NCBI GenBank assembly: GCA_014529385.2
Contig: CM043950.1
Location: 65,304,935-65,368,934 of the forward strand
DNA length: 64,000 nucleotides
DNA from: Adiantum capillus-veneris
Lineage: Eukaryota > Streptophyta > Polypodiopsida > Polypodiales > Pteridaceae
Reading direction: 5' to 3'
Shown here: positions 30,219 to 40,225 of the stretch, in pieces
Layout of the letters: every line of letters begins with the position of its first letter
Numbering within the stretch: position 1 is the first letter of the stretch
The notes under the pieces: model-generated
What the model saw: the letters and a program-made list of their open reading frames with translations, nothing else
Told to the model about the DNA's origin: nothing
Databases searched by the model: none
Program-made: the position numbers and the translations under genes

Positions 30219-31511
30219 TTGTGTACTGTTAGCACGCAACCTTCATCTTGTGCAGCAACTACAGAAGTTGACAGTGCGGTGTGGCACTACCGACTTGGGC
30301 ATATGAGTGCCAAAGGAATGCAAATCCTTCAAACAAAGAAGCTTCTACCAGGTTTGAAAGAAGTGGACTTAGAGTTCTGTGAAGATTGTGTTTATGGTAA
30401 ACAAAAGAGGGTAAAATTTCAAAAATCAGGAAATGAAAGAAAAAATAAAAAACTTGAGTTGGTTCATTCTGATGTTTGGGGTCCTGCAAGTACACCATCA
30501 CTTGGTGGCTCATTGTACTATGTAACATTCATAGACGATGCGACTAGAAAAACATGGGTTTATGTCATGAAGAATAAATCCGATGTATTTTCCATATTTC
30601 AAAGGTGGAAAGCCTTTGTGGAGAATGAAACAGGTACCAAGGTTAAATGCCTCATATCCGACAATGGAGGCGAATATTGCAGCCAAGCTTTTGAAAGCTT
30701 TTGTGCTAGCAATGGCATTCGGAGGCAAAGGACAACCCCAAGGACATCTCAACAAAGTGGGATTTCGGAAAGGATGAACACGACAATCATGGAATGAGCA
30801 CGAAGCATGCGGCTACATGCAGGCCTACCGCTTGAGCTTTGGGCGGAAGCTGTAAGTACGTCTGTGTACTTAATCAATCGGTCACCCTCAACGGCATTGG
30901 ATGGGGGAGTTCGAGAAGAGGCATGGACAGGTAAACCGGTGAATTATGCATTTCTCAAAGTGTTTGGGTGTGAGGCTTTCATGCACATAGATAGAAGCCT
31001 AAGATCAAAGCTAGATGCAAAGTCCAAAACGTGTTTCTTCATTGGCTATGGAGAAGGAGACTTTGGGTATCGCCTATGGAATCCTGAAGATGGTAAAATC
31101 TTAAGGAGTAGGGGTGTAATTTTTAACGAACAAAATATGTACAAAGATTACTTGGAAAGAAAACAAACAAAAGAAACAGGTGATGAGTACATGGAGCTTG
31201 AGGACGGTGAAGACTCAAGGACTGCAAACGGTGACAATGTGCAACAACGTCAACCAAATGAGGAGTCTCAAACTATTCCCCGAAGATCTACAAGAGCAAG
31301 TAGACCTCCACAAAGGTTTGTTCCTTCCTTCAACCATCAGATTCTGGAGAGCCGGAATCATACGAAGAAGCTATGCAACATGAATCCAAAGAAGAATGGA
31401 CGAAGATCATACAAGTGGAGATGGACTCACTACATCGCAACCAAACATGGGAGTTGGTTGAGTTGCCTAAAGGTAAGCGGGCACTTCAAAACAAATGGGT
31501 GTACAAGCTGA
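30219..31511 (+). pseudogene. Copia-2 integrase and linker
   Basis: It starts with the zinc module (WHYRLGHMSAKGM, CEDCVYGKQKR). The catalytic core follows: LVHSDVWGP, CLISDNGGEY and the Glu in SGISERMNTTIME. A TGA comes directly after IME (30795-30797), where related elements continue with a residue before ARSMRLHAGLPLELW. The linker (VFGCEAFMHIDRSLRSKLD, FFIGYGEGDFGYRLW) runs to a frameshift near 31370. It would integrate cDNA, as the five-base target duplication shows its ancestor did. Confidence 0.9.
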
Positions 31512-32902
31512 AGGAAGAAGAAGGTGGGAAGAAAAGGTACAAGTCTAGGCTTGTGGTAAAAGGTTTTTCTCAAAAGAAAGGTATTGAATTCAATGAAATA
31601 TTTTCTCATGTTGTAAAAATGAACTCAATTAGGCTTGTCTTAAGCCTTGTGGCTGCTCATGATCTAAATCTCGAGCAAATGGATGTAAATTCGGCATTCC
31701 CTCACGGTGACTTAGAGGAGGAAATCTACATGCTTCAACCAAAGGGGTATGAAGTAAAAGGTAAGGAGAAAATGGTTTACAGATTAAAGAAGAGCTTGTA
31801 TGGTTTAAAGCAAGCATCAAGACAATGGTACTTGAAGTTTGATCGATGGATGTTGGATCATGGATTCACAAGATGCAACTCGGATCACTGCGTCTACACG
31901 AAGAATTTGGGAGATGGAAAATTCATCATCCTAATGTTGTATGTTGATGACATGTTGATTGCAAGTGCTAACATGAAGGACATCAAAGACCTAAAAGAGG
32001 AGCTGTCTAAATCTTTTTCAATGAAAGATTTAGGTGTTGCAAAGAGGATACTTGGTATGAAAATATCAAGGGACAAGACGAAGAAGACAATAAAGCTATC
32101 TCAAGAAGATTACATCAAGAAGGTACTAGAAAGGTTTGCAATGCAAAATGCAAAACCAGTTTCTACACCTTTGGCTGGTCATTTTAAACTAACGAAGGAT
32201 ATGTGTCCAAAGATACAAGAGGAGATAGCCTATATGTCTAAAGTTCCATATGTTGCAGCGGTAGGTTCTCTAATGTATGCTATGGTCTAGACAAGGCCAG
32301 ACATTGCACATGCAGTGGGAGTTGTGAGTAGGTTCATGGACAACCCAGGTAAAGAGCATTGGCAAGCTGTGAAGTGGATACTTAGGTATCTAAAAGGGAC
32401 AACAAAAAATGCTTTGTATTTTGGAGGAACTGATATTTTTCTAGAAGGGTATGCTGATGCAGATATCGCAGGTGACAAAGATACTCGAAGGAGCACTACT
32501 GGCTATGTGTTCACGGTTGGAGGCACAGCAGTAAGCTGGGCTTCAAAGCTGCAGAAAGTGGTTTCACTTTCTACCACGGAAGCAGAGTATGTAGCAATGA
32601 CGGAGGCAAGCAAAGAAATTATGTGGCTTCACAGATTCTTAGAAGAGCTTGGATTCAAACAAGACAATTGTGTCTTGTATAGTGATAGCCAAAGCGCTAT
32701 CCATCTTGCGAAGAACTCAGCCTTTCATTCAACGACAAAGCACATTGAGGTGAGATATCACTTCATACGCACTCTTTTGGAAGAGGGACAGCTAAAGCTA
32801 GGAAAGGTGCATACAAGTGAAAATTCTGCAGACATGTTTACAAAGGTGGTCAACAAGGAGAAGTTGAGCTTTTGCTCATCTTCAATCGGCATTCAAGGAT
32901 AA
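31373..32902 (+). pseudogene. Copia-2 reverse transcriptase and RNase H
   Basis: RT motifs: LQNKWVYKLKEEEGGKKRYK, KKSLYGLKQASRQWY and catalytic YVDD (31940-31951). One in-frame TAG (32288-32290) sits between LMYAMV and TRPDIAHAVG. The same TAG is in Copia-1, so it predates both insertions or is tolerated. RNase H follows intact: YADADIAGDKDTRRSTTGY, STTEAEYVAMTEAS, LYSDSQSAIHLAKN and HIEVRYHFIRTLLEEG. Except for that TAG this 510-codon stretch is open. Confidence 0.93.
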
Positions 32903-32945
32903 GAAGCCAGAATGGAAAGCAGTCATGGGTTTGGTTTGGAGATCA

Positions 32946-32962
32946 GTCTCCAAGTGGGAGAT
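32946..32962 (+). other. Polypurine tract of Copia-2
   Basis: GTCTCCAAGTGGGAGAT directly before the 3' LTR, matching Copia-1. Confidence 0.82.
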
Positions 32963-33720
32963 TGTTAAGTATGGAGCCTGATTTACCCTTGTAATTTTCT
33001 GTGGTAAAAGCGCACATTTGTAAGGCCCCCATTATGAGGAGAAGCCATCGTGCGTGAAGGAAAATCACTCACCGGAAACCAAAATTTTTACGGACAAGAA
33101 TCAGGAGCAACTTTAGAGTATTCCTTTTCGTCGGAATATTATGGCCGGACGGCGGCCGGAAAGTGGTCGGAAAACAACCGGTCGGTTGGCCGGTGGCCGG
33201 TAGTCAATGGCCGATGACCGGTGGTCGGAATTCAATGGCCGGTGGTCGGAAGTCAATGGCCGGTGGCCGAATTCAAAAGCGGACTTGTCTTCTCAAGGGC
33301 AGCCACACATGGGCGGATTGGAGGGTCCGATTTGGACTTATTCGCACAAGGGTGGCTACACATGGCTGTCTCTCATAAGAGAGGGCAGCCCTTTTGGCCT
33401 ATAAAAGGAGGCCATTTCTACACACATTTCATAGTGTGAAGTTGATGCAACAAGGTGAGTGTGAGGTGGTGAGAGTGAAGCAAGGCGGGAGCTCTATCAA
33501 GGGTTTAATCCCTTTGTAAACTACTTCTTCTTTTGAAGTGCTAAAGCCATTGAGTGGCTGCTTTCCCGTGGGCGTAGCTCACATTGGGTGAACCACGTAT
33601 ATCGTGTGTACTCTCTCTCTCTCTCTTTGTCTACTCTATAATCTCTTGTGTGTGAAATATATCTCTCTCCATTAAGTAATCTACTCAAAAATCTATTTAG
33701 CTACGTCTTATTTTCTAACA
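32963..33720 (+). repeat. Copia-2 3' LTR
   Basis: It matches 28189-28958. TATA box at 33400-33407. The (CT)n run is short (33611-33626), and an extra segment near 33090-33130 is absent from the 5' copy. Confidence 0.95.
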
Positions 33721-34913
33721 GGTCATACAAAGATCTTAAATGGATGGATCCAAGTATCTGTCAACACACAATACCCCTTAAGAATGACGCCAAACCCAGC
33801 AGAAAACGTCCCTATACTTACAATGAAACGTTTGCAAAAAAGATCACGGAGGAGATAGATAAACTTAAAGAGGCAGAGTTTATTTATGAAATTGAGCACA
33901 CCGATTGGGTTTCACCGATTGTGGTGGTCCCGAAGAAAAATGGAAAGTTAAGAGTGTGCGTCAATCTCAAGAAAGTAAACGTTGCTACAATTCGAGACAA
34001 CTATCCCCTACCTATTACTGATCATGTAATAGAAAGAGTGGCAGGTAAAGAGGCTTATAGTTTCTTAGATGGCTTTTCGGGTTACAACCAACTCACAATA
34101 AAGCCAGAGGATCAACACAAAATGGATTTTGCAACTGAATGGGGTATTTTTGCATTTCGGGTAATGGCTTTTGTCTTAACAAATGCACTAGCCACATTTC
34201 AGAGGCTAATGGGTTATGCTTTTAAAGAATATCTAAGACAGTTCTTAGAAATTTACATGGATGACTTGTGCGTTCACTCTCTTGTAAGATTGGAGCACAT
34301 AGAGCACTTGACCAAGGTGTTCAAAAAATGCAGACTGTATCGGATTTGCCTGAATCCAGAGAAATGTGTCTTCATGGTAAGACAGGGCAAAATATTGGGA
34401 CATATAGTGTCCAAAAACGGTATTTCCACAGACATGGAGAAGATCAGCGTCATTGTTAATCTACCACGACCAGTAAAGGTAAAGGAGGTACAGGCATTTA
34501 TAGGCCATTGTGGATATTATCGTAGATTTATCTACTCATACGCTATAATTGCAAAACCACTTTACGCGGTGATAACTAAATTTGAGTGGACGGATGAGTG
34601 CGAGAAAGCTTTTCAAACTTTGAAGCGAAGGTTGATTTCCGCTCCAATTTTGAAGGCTCCGGATTGGGAAAAGATATTCCACATCCACGTAGATGCATCA
34701 GCATATGCAATAGGATGCATACTTGCACAACCTGGAGAGAACAACATGGATTTTCCAACAAGTTACTCCAGTAGACAACTGAACAATGCAGAGAAGAATT
34801 ACACAACAACTGAGAGGGAGAGTTTGGGTATGATCTATGCGGTGAAAAAGTTTAGGCACTACTTACTTTTCAATAAGTATTCTTCGTTGATCACCAAGCA
34901 TTGTTGTACTTAA
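33721..34913 (+). pseudogene. Gypsy-1 reverse transcriptase and RNase H (after Copia-2)
   Basis: A long open phase with gypsy RT motifs: DWVSPIVVVPKKNGKLRVCV, FLDGFSGYNQ, FVLTNALATFQRLM (usually FGLTNAPATFQ, two changes) and catalytic YMDDLC (34254-34265). RNase H follows with its Asp in FHIHVDASAYAIG and Glu in NYTTTERESLGMIYAVKKFR. A frameshift near 34880 precedes the conserved D-H-Q segment, whose continuation (ADHLSRMMHGED) is in the phase of 35033. The canonical Asp of this RNase H is kept, unlike in Gypsy-2 and Gypsy-3. Confidence 0.9.
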
Positions 34914-35437
34914 TAAACAAACCTTGCAGTACGGGAAAGATTGTTTGATGGTTCATCATACTGCTTGAGTTTGACTTCACGATAGTAGTCAAAAAAGGAA
35001 CTACACACCAAAGAGCGGATCATTTATCTAGAATGATGCATGGAGAAGACCCGATAGGAGTTGATGATGATTTGCCAGATGCATATCTTTTCAACATAGA
35101 AATGGTTCCAAGATGGAGCGAGGATGTAATTCCGTTGCTGACTATCGGGTCATTGAATGTGACAAGACAACCATCTACCATTGCAGCATCTAGATCATTG
35201 GTAATGTTGGCAGGGAGGCTATACAAACAAGGATCGGATCAAATCCTTAGGCTTTGTGTTGAATCGAGTGAACGGGAATTGTATCTAAACCAAGCTCATG
35301 TACAAACAACGGGGATTCACAATGGGCATGCACAGACGTATCAAAGATTGATGAGAATGGGTGTGTATTGACCGAAAATGCCACATAGTGTTCATATGCA
35401 TATCAAATCATGCGTTAGATGCACGCTTCAAAATCCG
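34914..35437 (+). pseudogene. Gypsy-1 RT-integrase tether and first H2C2 zinc module
   Basis: After IGVDDDLPDAYLFNIEM comes a module at 35219-35437. It reads LYKQGSDQILRLC, then AHVQTTGIHNGH with the two His, and C-V-R-C at the end, after a TGA (35369-35371) that replaces an expected Trp. It has the full H2C2 spacing of an integrase zinc domain. A second, similar module lies at 35597-35812, so this one is a tandem duplicate and may not be used. Confidence 0.75.
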
Positions 35438-36268
35438 ATAGAGCACGCAACTCTATTCAAACTATCTGTAGCACCCCAATGGAATAACTACATTGTTGAA
35501 TACCTCACCACCAGGATACTGCTTGAAGGGATGAGTAGATCACATATCAAAATGATCACGAAAGAAGCAGAAAACTATGTACTGATCGAGGACAATCTTT
35601 ACAAGAGGGGAAAAGACAATCAATTGAGAATGTGCGCGACTGAAGAGGAATACATTCCTATCTTAGAGCAAGCACACGACGGACAAGCTGGTGGACATTT
35701 CTCAGCTGACAAAACGGCCAAAGCAATTCTTATTGCAGGCATATGGTGGCCTACACTATTCATGTACGCTGAAGAGTTTGTTAAACGATGTGACGATTGC
35801 CAGAGGACAAAAATTCCTAGAGCACGAGATGATATGCCCTTGAGGCCAATGATGGGGGCAAGAGCGTTTGCGAAATGGGGAATACATTTTGTAGGACCGA
35901 TAGCGCCTCCGGGATATAAAACGCACGCTCAATACATTATTGTGGCAACAGATTATCTAACAAAATGGGTGGAAGCGAAAGCAACAACCAGAAATGATGC
36001 AAAAACGACAGCATAGTTTTTGTATGAGAACATTTTCTCCAGATATGGCTTACCAATAGAGATAGTGAGCGATAGAGGAACTCACTTCATCAATGAAGTG
36101 ATTGAATTCCTATTGGATGAATTCATGGTAATTCACAGGAAGTCAGCTCCCTATCACCCACAAGCTAACGGCCAAGCAGAAAGTACAAATAAGATCTTGG
36201 TGACAATTCTCACCAAAATTGTTAGCGAATCAAGAGCTGACTGGGATCAAAAGCTGCATTCAGCTTAA
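35438..36268 (+). pseudogene. Gypsy-1 integrase: second H2C2 module and catalytic core
   Basis: Module two is at 35597-35812 (LYKRGKDNQLRMC, AHDGQAGGHFSADKTAKA, KRCDDCQRTK). The core shows KWGIHFVGPI, where the first catalytic Asp is changed to His, the second Asp in EIVSDRGTHF, and the Glu in HPQANGQAESTNKILVT. TAG at 36014-36016 and TAA at 36266-36268 interrupt a single phase. Loss of the first Asp would inactivate the enzyme independently of the stops. Confidence 0.87.
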
Positions 36269-36930
36269 TGGGCATATAGAGTAGCTTACAAAACATCAAT
36301 CGGAACGACTCCGTTCAACATGGTTTATGGAATTCAAGCAATTTTGCCACTTGAATTTCTTATCCCGATGCTTCGGGTCGCTAAAGAATTAGAATGGACG
36401 GGCCATGAATTATCCAATCAGGTAGATGTCCTAGAAAAACTGGATGAAACTAGATTGAGAGCCGTTGCATCAATCTACGTGCAAAAACGAAACATGAAAT
36501 CATTCTTTGATCAACATGTTATCAGCACAAGGAATTTGCTACGGGGGATTACGTCTTAATGTATACCCTGAAACAACATTTCCGAAAACTCAAAAAGCGA
36601 GGCAATGGACCCTATGTGATTCATGAAATATCATCTAGTGGTGCCATTAAACTTGCGACATTAGAGGGAGAGGAAATGCCTAACTGGATTAGTAGTTGCA
36701 GACTAAAGAAATACAACCTACCACTAACCTCAGAGATGCTTGCCAAAATACACGCTGCGAAGGAGCGCAAGAACAAAGCAAAGGAGACAAAAGCTCAAGC
36801 GCAGGAGGAGGCCAAAGTCGGGATTTTAAAACGAAAACAAAACTTACAACAACAAAGACTTCCTCAACCAGCAGATACGGCTCAAATTCCTCTTTCTATA
36901 ATTCAAACTAATGAGCAATGGGAAACAGGA
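36269..36930 (+). pseudogene. Gypsy-1 integrase C-terminal region with GPY/F module
   Basis: WAYRVAYKTSIGTTPFNMVY continues the integrase. After a shift near 36545 the GPY/F-type module appears (LKKRGNGPYVIHEISSSGAI). A Lys/Gln/Glu-rich, probably helical linker then leads without a stop into the second protease. GPY/F modules help choose integration sites in gypsy elements. Confidence 0.82.
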
Positions 36931-37347
36931 ATCGATGTTCGCATCAATGTTAGACTTCCGCATGGCAAATATCAACGAGCATTGATTGACACAGGAGCAA
37001 GAGTCAATGTGCTTAACTTCTCCACTTACAATATGCTTATAGATGAACCCCTAGTGCAATCCATACGCGATTTACAAGCCGCAAACGGAGCAACAATGCC
37101 AACATTAGGAATAGTAAACTTACCAATCAATATTGATGGAAATAGTTGTCCTCATCAATTTTTTGTAATGAAAGACGGAGAAATCAGAGAACCACTATGT
37201 TTGGGAGTTCCATGGATGAGAACGTACAATGCAGTCACTGAATGGTCAGAACACGCGTTGATGTACACACACAACTCTAACACGTACATGACTCCATTCA
37301 CCAAAACAGATCACTCGTGGCCGAGTATCCCCATCGACAAAAAGTAG
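36931..37347 (+). pseudogene. Gypsy-1 second retropepsin-like domain, downstream of integrase
   Basis: In the same open frame as the GPY/F module, the sequence shows DVRINVRLPHGKYQRALIDT with a D-T-G-A active site (36988-36999). It continues RVNVLNFSTYNML, a flap-like region and a C-terminal CLGVPWMRTYNAVTEW, matching the L-G-x-P-W pattern of retropepsins. It is distinct from the first protease (D-S-G-A at 26688). A clan-AA protease after integrase is not a standard gypsy layout. It could be a second processing enzyme or a captured domain with another role. Confidence 0.78.
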
Positions 37348-37980
37348 GCTCATCAGCCAAAAACACCACAAAAGGTTATTCGGAAAGTATGGCTAAAGAA
37401 AAGAATGATACCCAACAAACCGAGCAAGATATGGCTACCTAAGGACAAACTCCAGACGAAAGCAGCACCATATCAAAGACCTTCAGGAGATCATCCAGAG
37501 TGAAAATGGCAACCAAAACTGGAGAAAACTAAAGATTTGACGACAGAGCTCGAACGGAAACCCAAAACTCAAGACAAGAAGCCTGAACCTCCAAAATGGC
37601 AATGGAAACCTGTGAAAATTCAGGAAACTAAAGTCGAATCTATAAAGATGCAACAAACTGCATACAAATGGGTTCCAAAAATAGTTGCCATCACCACACC
37701 AACAATCAGGGAAAGAGCAATTCGACTGCAAGCTCTTCCGTTCCATACACAGCTACCCTCGCCATCAAAAGCCACTGAAAACTACATTCAGTCCCCGCAT
37801 CTTGCACAGCACTTTGTTACCCAACGTATTGTCTCAAACATTAGAATAGGGCTACATTACACGGCCATGCATAGACACAGATTCCAAAACCCATGCACAT
37901 GCACCCAACCTTCGTCCGGGACGACTCAATCAAGGAAGGGGGGAATAATTGATGAATCTAGCAGCAGTCAGGGCCATTAA
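37348..37980 (+). pseudogene. Gypsy-1 polyprotein tail with W-x-P-K repeats
   Basis: After a TAG at 37345-37347, sequence in changing phases is rich in Lys, Pro, Gln and Thr. Recurrent motifs are KIWLPKDK (Trp near 37432), KWQWKPVK (near 37600) and KWVPKIV (near 37670). It ends near the internal polypurine tract. Element X has the same kind of tail at 1462-2127. No fold is recognisable. Confidence 0.55.
37932..37944 (+). other. Internal polypurine-tract copy in Gypsy-1
   Basis: AAGGAAGGGGGGA also occurs just before the 3' LTR (43643-43655), there too after AAGGAAG. Here it is followed by ATAATTGATGAATC rather than an LTR. It may be a central polypurine tract or the scar of a fusion. Confidence 0.7.
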
Positions 37981-38880
37981 GGGGTCCAACGTGTATATAT
38001 GTACATAATGTGTGTGTTTTTTTATTATTTAGAGTTCAATTTCGAACATATTCGATCAAACCTGGCATTTTTAGCGTTTTTTATCATCCGACCAGCATAA
38101 TAATGAGCTGTAATGACAAAATCCGGAGCATTGGGATGCTTCTAGAAAAAAAATATGCTTAGGGGTGAGTATAATAATTTTGGCTAATTTTTTTCAGTTA
38201 ATAAGTATTTTCAATTCATTTTGTTTGGTTTTCGTTAAAACATCAAAAAGTTAAAAATATCGCTCACAAGTGTCAGAATCAAGTTCTGGAAGCAAACGCC
38301 GAAGTATCATGATAAGGTTATCAAGCATGAAAGATATGAAGCTAAGCTGAAGATGTCGAATTTCAGCCTTAATGATCATGACTACATTTCGCCAAAATCG
38401 CATCAAATGGTCATACGACGCCTGAATGACAAGCGGTTCGACCCACAGGTGGTATGCAGATTATGTCAGGATCAAAGGTACGGAAAAGCATCCCTATGTC
38501 ACGAAAATCTCGGGAAGATATAGGTCAGGTAGGCCAATTTTTAGCTCATTGTTCATTTTTACATTTTGAGAGAGAAGAAGAGAGCTTCTTGACCTAGAGC
38601 GAGCTACCACATTTCTACCCCGTACGGAGGGTCGGAGCCAGCGTTTCATACCAGATTTCACAGGTATGTTCCTTATCAAGTAAAGATCAAGTCTATTACG
38701 CATGCAAGCGCGAATCATTGCACAAACGGGCGAAGGGATCAAATCAAAGTCGGATCGGGTCAAATAGGTCAAGGGCCCTTAGAGGCATCCAAACAAAACT
38801 TTTTTCAAGCACAAAACACATCAATGTGCTCCCCACAAGGTCAGGAACAAAGCCATATGATCAAATCACAATTTGGTGGT

Positions 38881-38906
38881 GGTACACCGATCACGATCGG
38901 TGTACC
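38881..38906 (+). repeat. Palindromic motif copy D: perfect inverted repeat
   Basis: The arms GGTACACCGATC and GATCGGTGTACC are perfect reverse complements of 12 bases around a two-base AC centre. This is the most symmetrical of the seven copies. Confidence 0.88.
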
Positions 38907-38998
38907 TCACTAACAAAATTTGGGACAAAATCTCCAAAAAACCTCCCCTCAGCCTCGCCTACAATCTGCAGGTGTCAAAAATCATTTTGGCCTCTGTG

Positions 38999-39020
38999 GT
39001 ACGATCGCGATCGGTGCCCC
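38999..39020 (+). repeat. Palindromic motif copy E
   Basis: ACGATCGCGATCGGTG is conserved; the end reads CCCC instead of TACC. Confidence 0.8.
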
Positions 39021-39728
39021 CATATGCAAGTTTTGCAACTTTTGATTTGGCCTAGGCTTGGAACTCAATTAAAGATACACACTCTTGAATTTTCAAGGAA
39101 AATGCACAAATTTTGCTCATGGAATGGGCCTAATTTTTCAAACACAACCGAAACGGAAAAATTTGACCTACAACTACCAAAATCCGGTTAAAAATAATGA
39201 TGGATAGTTTGAAGGGCATGCTTGTCCGACTAAGAGTCAGTACAGTTGTAGAAAACCTCGAATGGATCTCAGAATCTCCTACAAGTACAGATATAATCAT
39301 TTGAGTCTTGAATGATCACACAAAGGGAGACTTGGGGCCGAACCAATGCCAAAGACCAGAAGGTGACTTAGGGATGCTCAAATATCACATGGGTATCCAA
39401 GGAATGCTTGAAAAATGCACAAGTCTGGAAAATCTCCCAAGACGGGGTATAAAGTGCCTAATCAAGTCAAAATCAGACAGGGGAGTAGGCTGATGGTAGC
39501 AGCACATCATAGAAGCAATGGAAGCTCTAAACTAACTTCAACTAACTCCAGGCTCCAACCAAATTTCATCAGGAAAACCCAATATGATTAGACTTAGTAA
39601 AATAAGGTCAAACAGTGAAAAATTGCTCTAATTTGTTCATTTTAAGTCCAAACTTGGAAATAAATCATCAGTGTGCTAGGCAGGCATAGGGGTCCATGAC
39701 CATCCAGTTTTCACCCAAAAAAGCTCAG

Positions 39729-39754
39729 GTACTACGATCGCGATCGGTGTACCT
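39729..39754 (+). repeat. Palindromic motif copy F
   Basis: Exact consensus ACGATCGCGATCGGTGTACC, followed by CAGATTTTGACCA as in the leader copies. Confidence 0.85.
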
Positions 39755-40001
39755 CAGCATCAGATTTTGACCAAAACCTAACAGATCCCTTCTATACATC
39801 TTGTTCAAGTCACCAACCAAGTTTCAAGCCATTTGGACATCAAAAACTCATGAAAAGTCAAAGTCTAGTCCAAAACTCCCTTGTAACCCAAAATTGGGAC
39901 CTATAAACTCAAAAGTGGTTCAAATGAAACACGGAGTGGACCAAAATGACCCTCCAACTATCAGCAAACCACTCATGTGATCAAATCTAATTTTGGCCTC
40001 T

Positions 40002-40027
40002 GTACTACGATCGCGATCGGTGTACCT
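40002..40027 (+). repeat. Palindromic motif copy G
   Basis: Exact consensus, 273 bases after copy F. The leader copies A and B are 274 bases apart. Confidence 0.85.
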
Positions 40028-40225
40028 CAGGCCCAAAATTGGCTCAGATTTTAATCAATCATAGCTCTAGTCTTCCTAGTCCCACTGGTGAAATATGGAC
40101 AAGAATGGATGAAATTTGTTCAAGTTGTGATCAGTTTTAACTTTTGAACCGCTTTTTACTAAAAGTCTAAATGCGATTGATTGCGAAAGAAAAATCCTAA
40201 CAACTTGTGATTCTACTGACACAGA

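Larger units (their letters stand above)
28189..33720 (+). mobile_element. Copia-2: Ty1-copia retrotransposon nested in Gypsy-1
   Basis: 5.5 kb with LTRs 28189-28958 and 32963-33720 and a perfect GGTCA duplication (28184-28188 and 33721-33725). Full order: LTR, primer site, gag, protease, integrase, RT, RNase H, polypurine tract, LTR. Same family as Copia-1. Coding frames contain at least four stops and several shifts, so it is inactive although structurally complete. The integrase-before-RT order defines Ty1-copia; the sequence style suggests a Tork/Tnt1-like lineage, which I cannot confirm. Confidence 0.95.
37981..40225 (+). other. Gypsy-1 second non-coding region with palindromic motifs
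   Basis: About 2.2 kb without a credible frame, lying between the internal polypurine tract and the extra frame at 40226. It has four copies of the palindromic motif (38881, 38999, 39729 and 40002). In style it resembles the leader at 21709-23264, as if it were a second leader. Confidence 0.7.

Noticed and set aside
22229-40027. Palindromic motif copies as a CRISPR-like array
   Set aside because: Spacing is irregular (118 to about 15,900 bases), spacers are not of uniform length, and the context is a plant retrotransposon.
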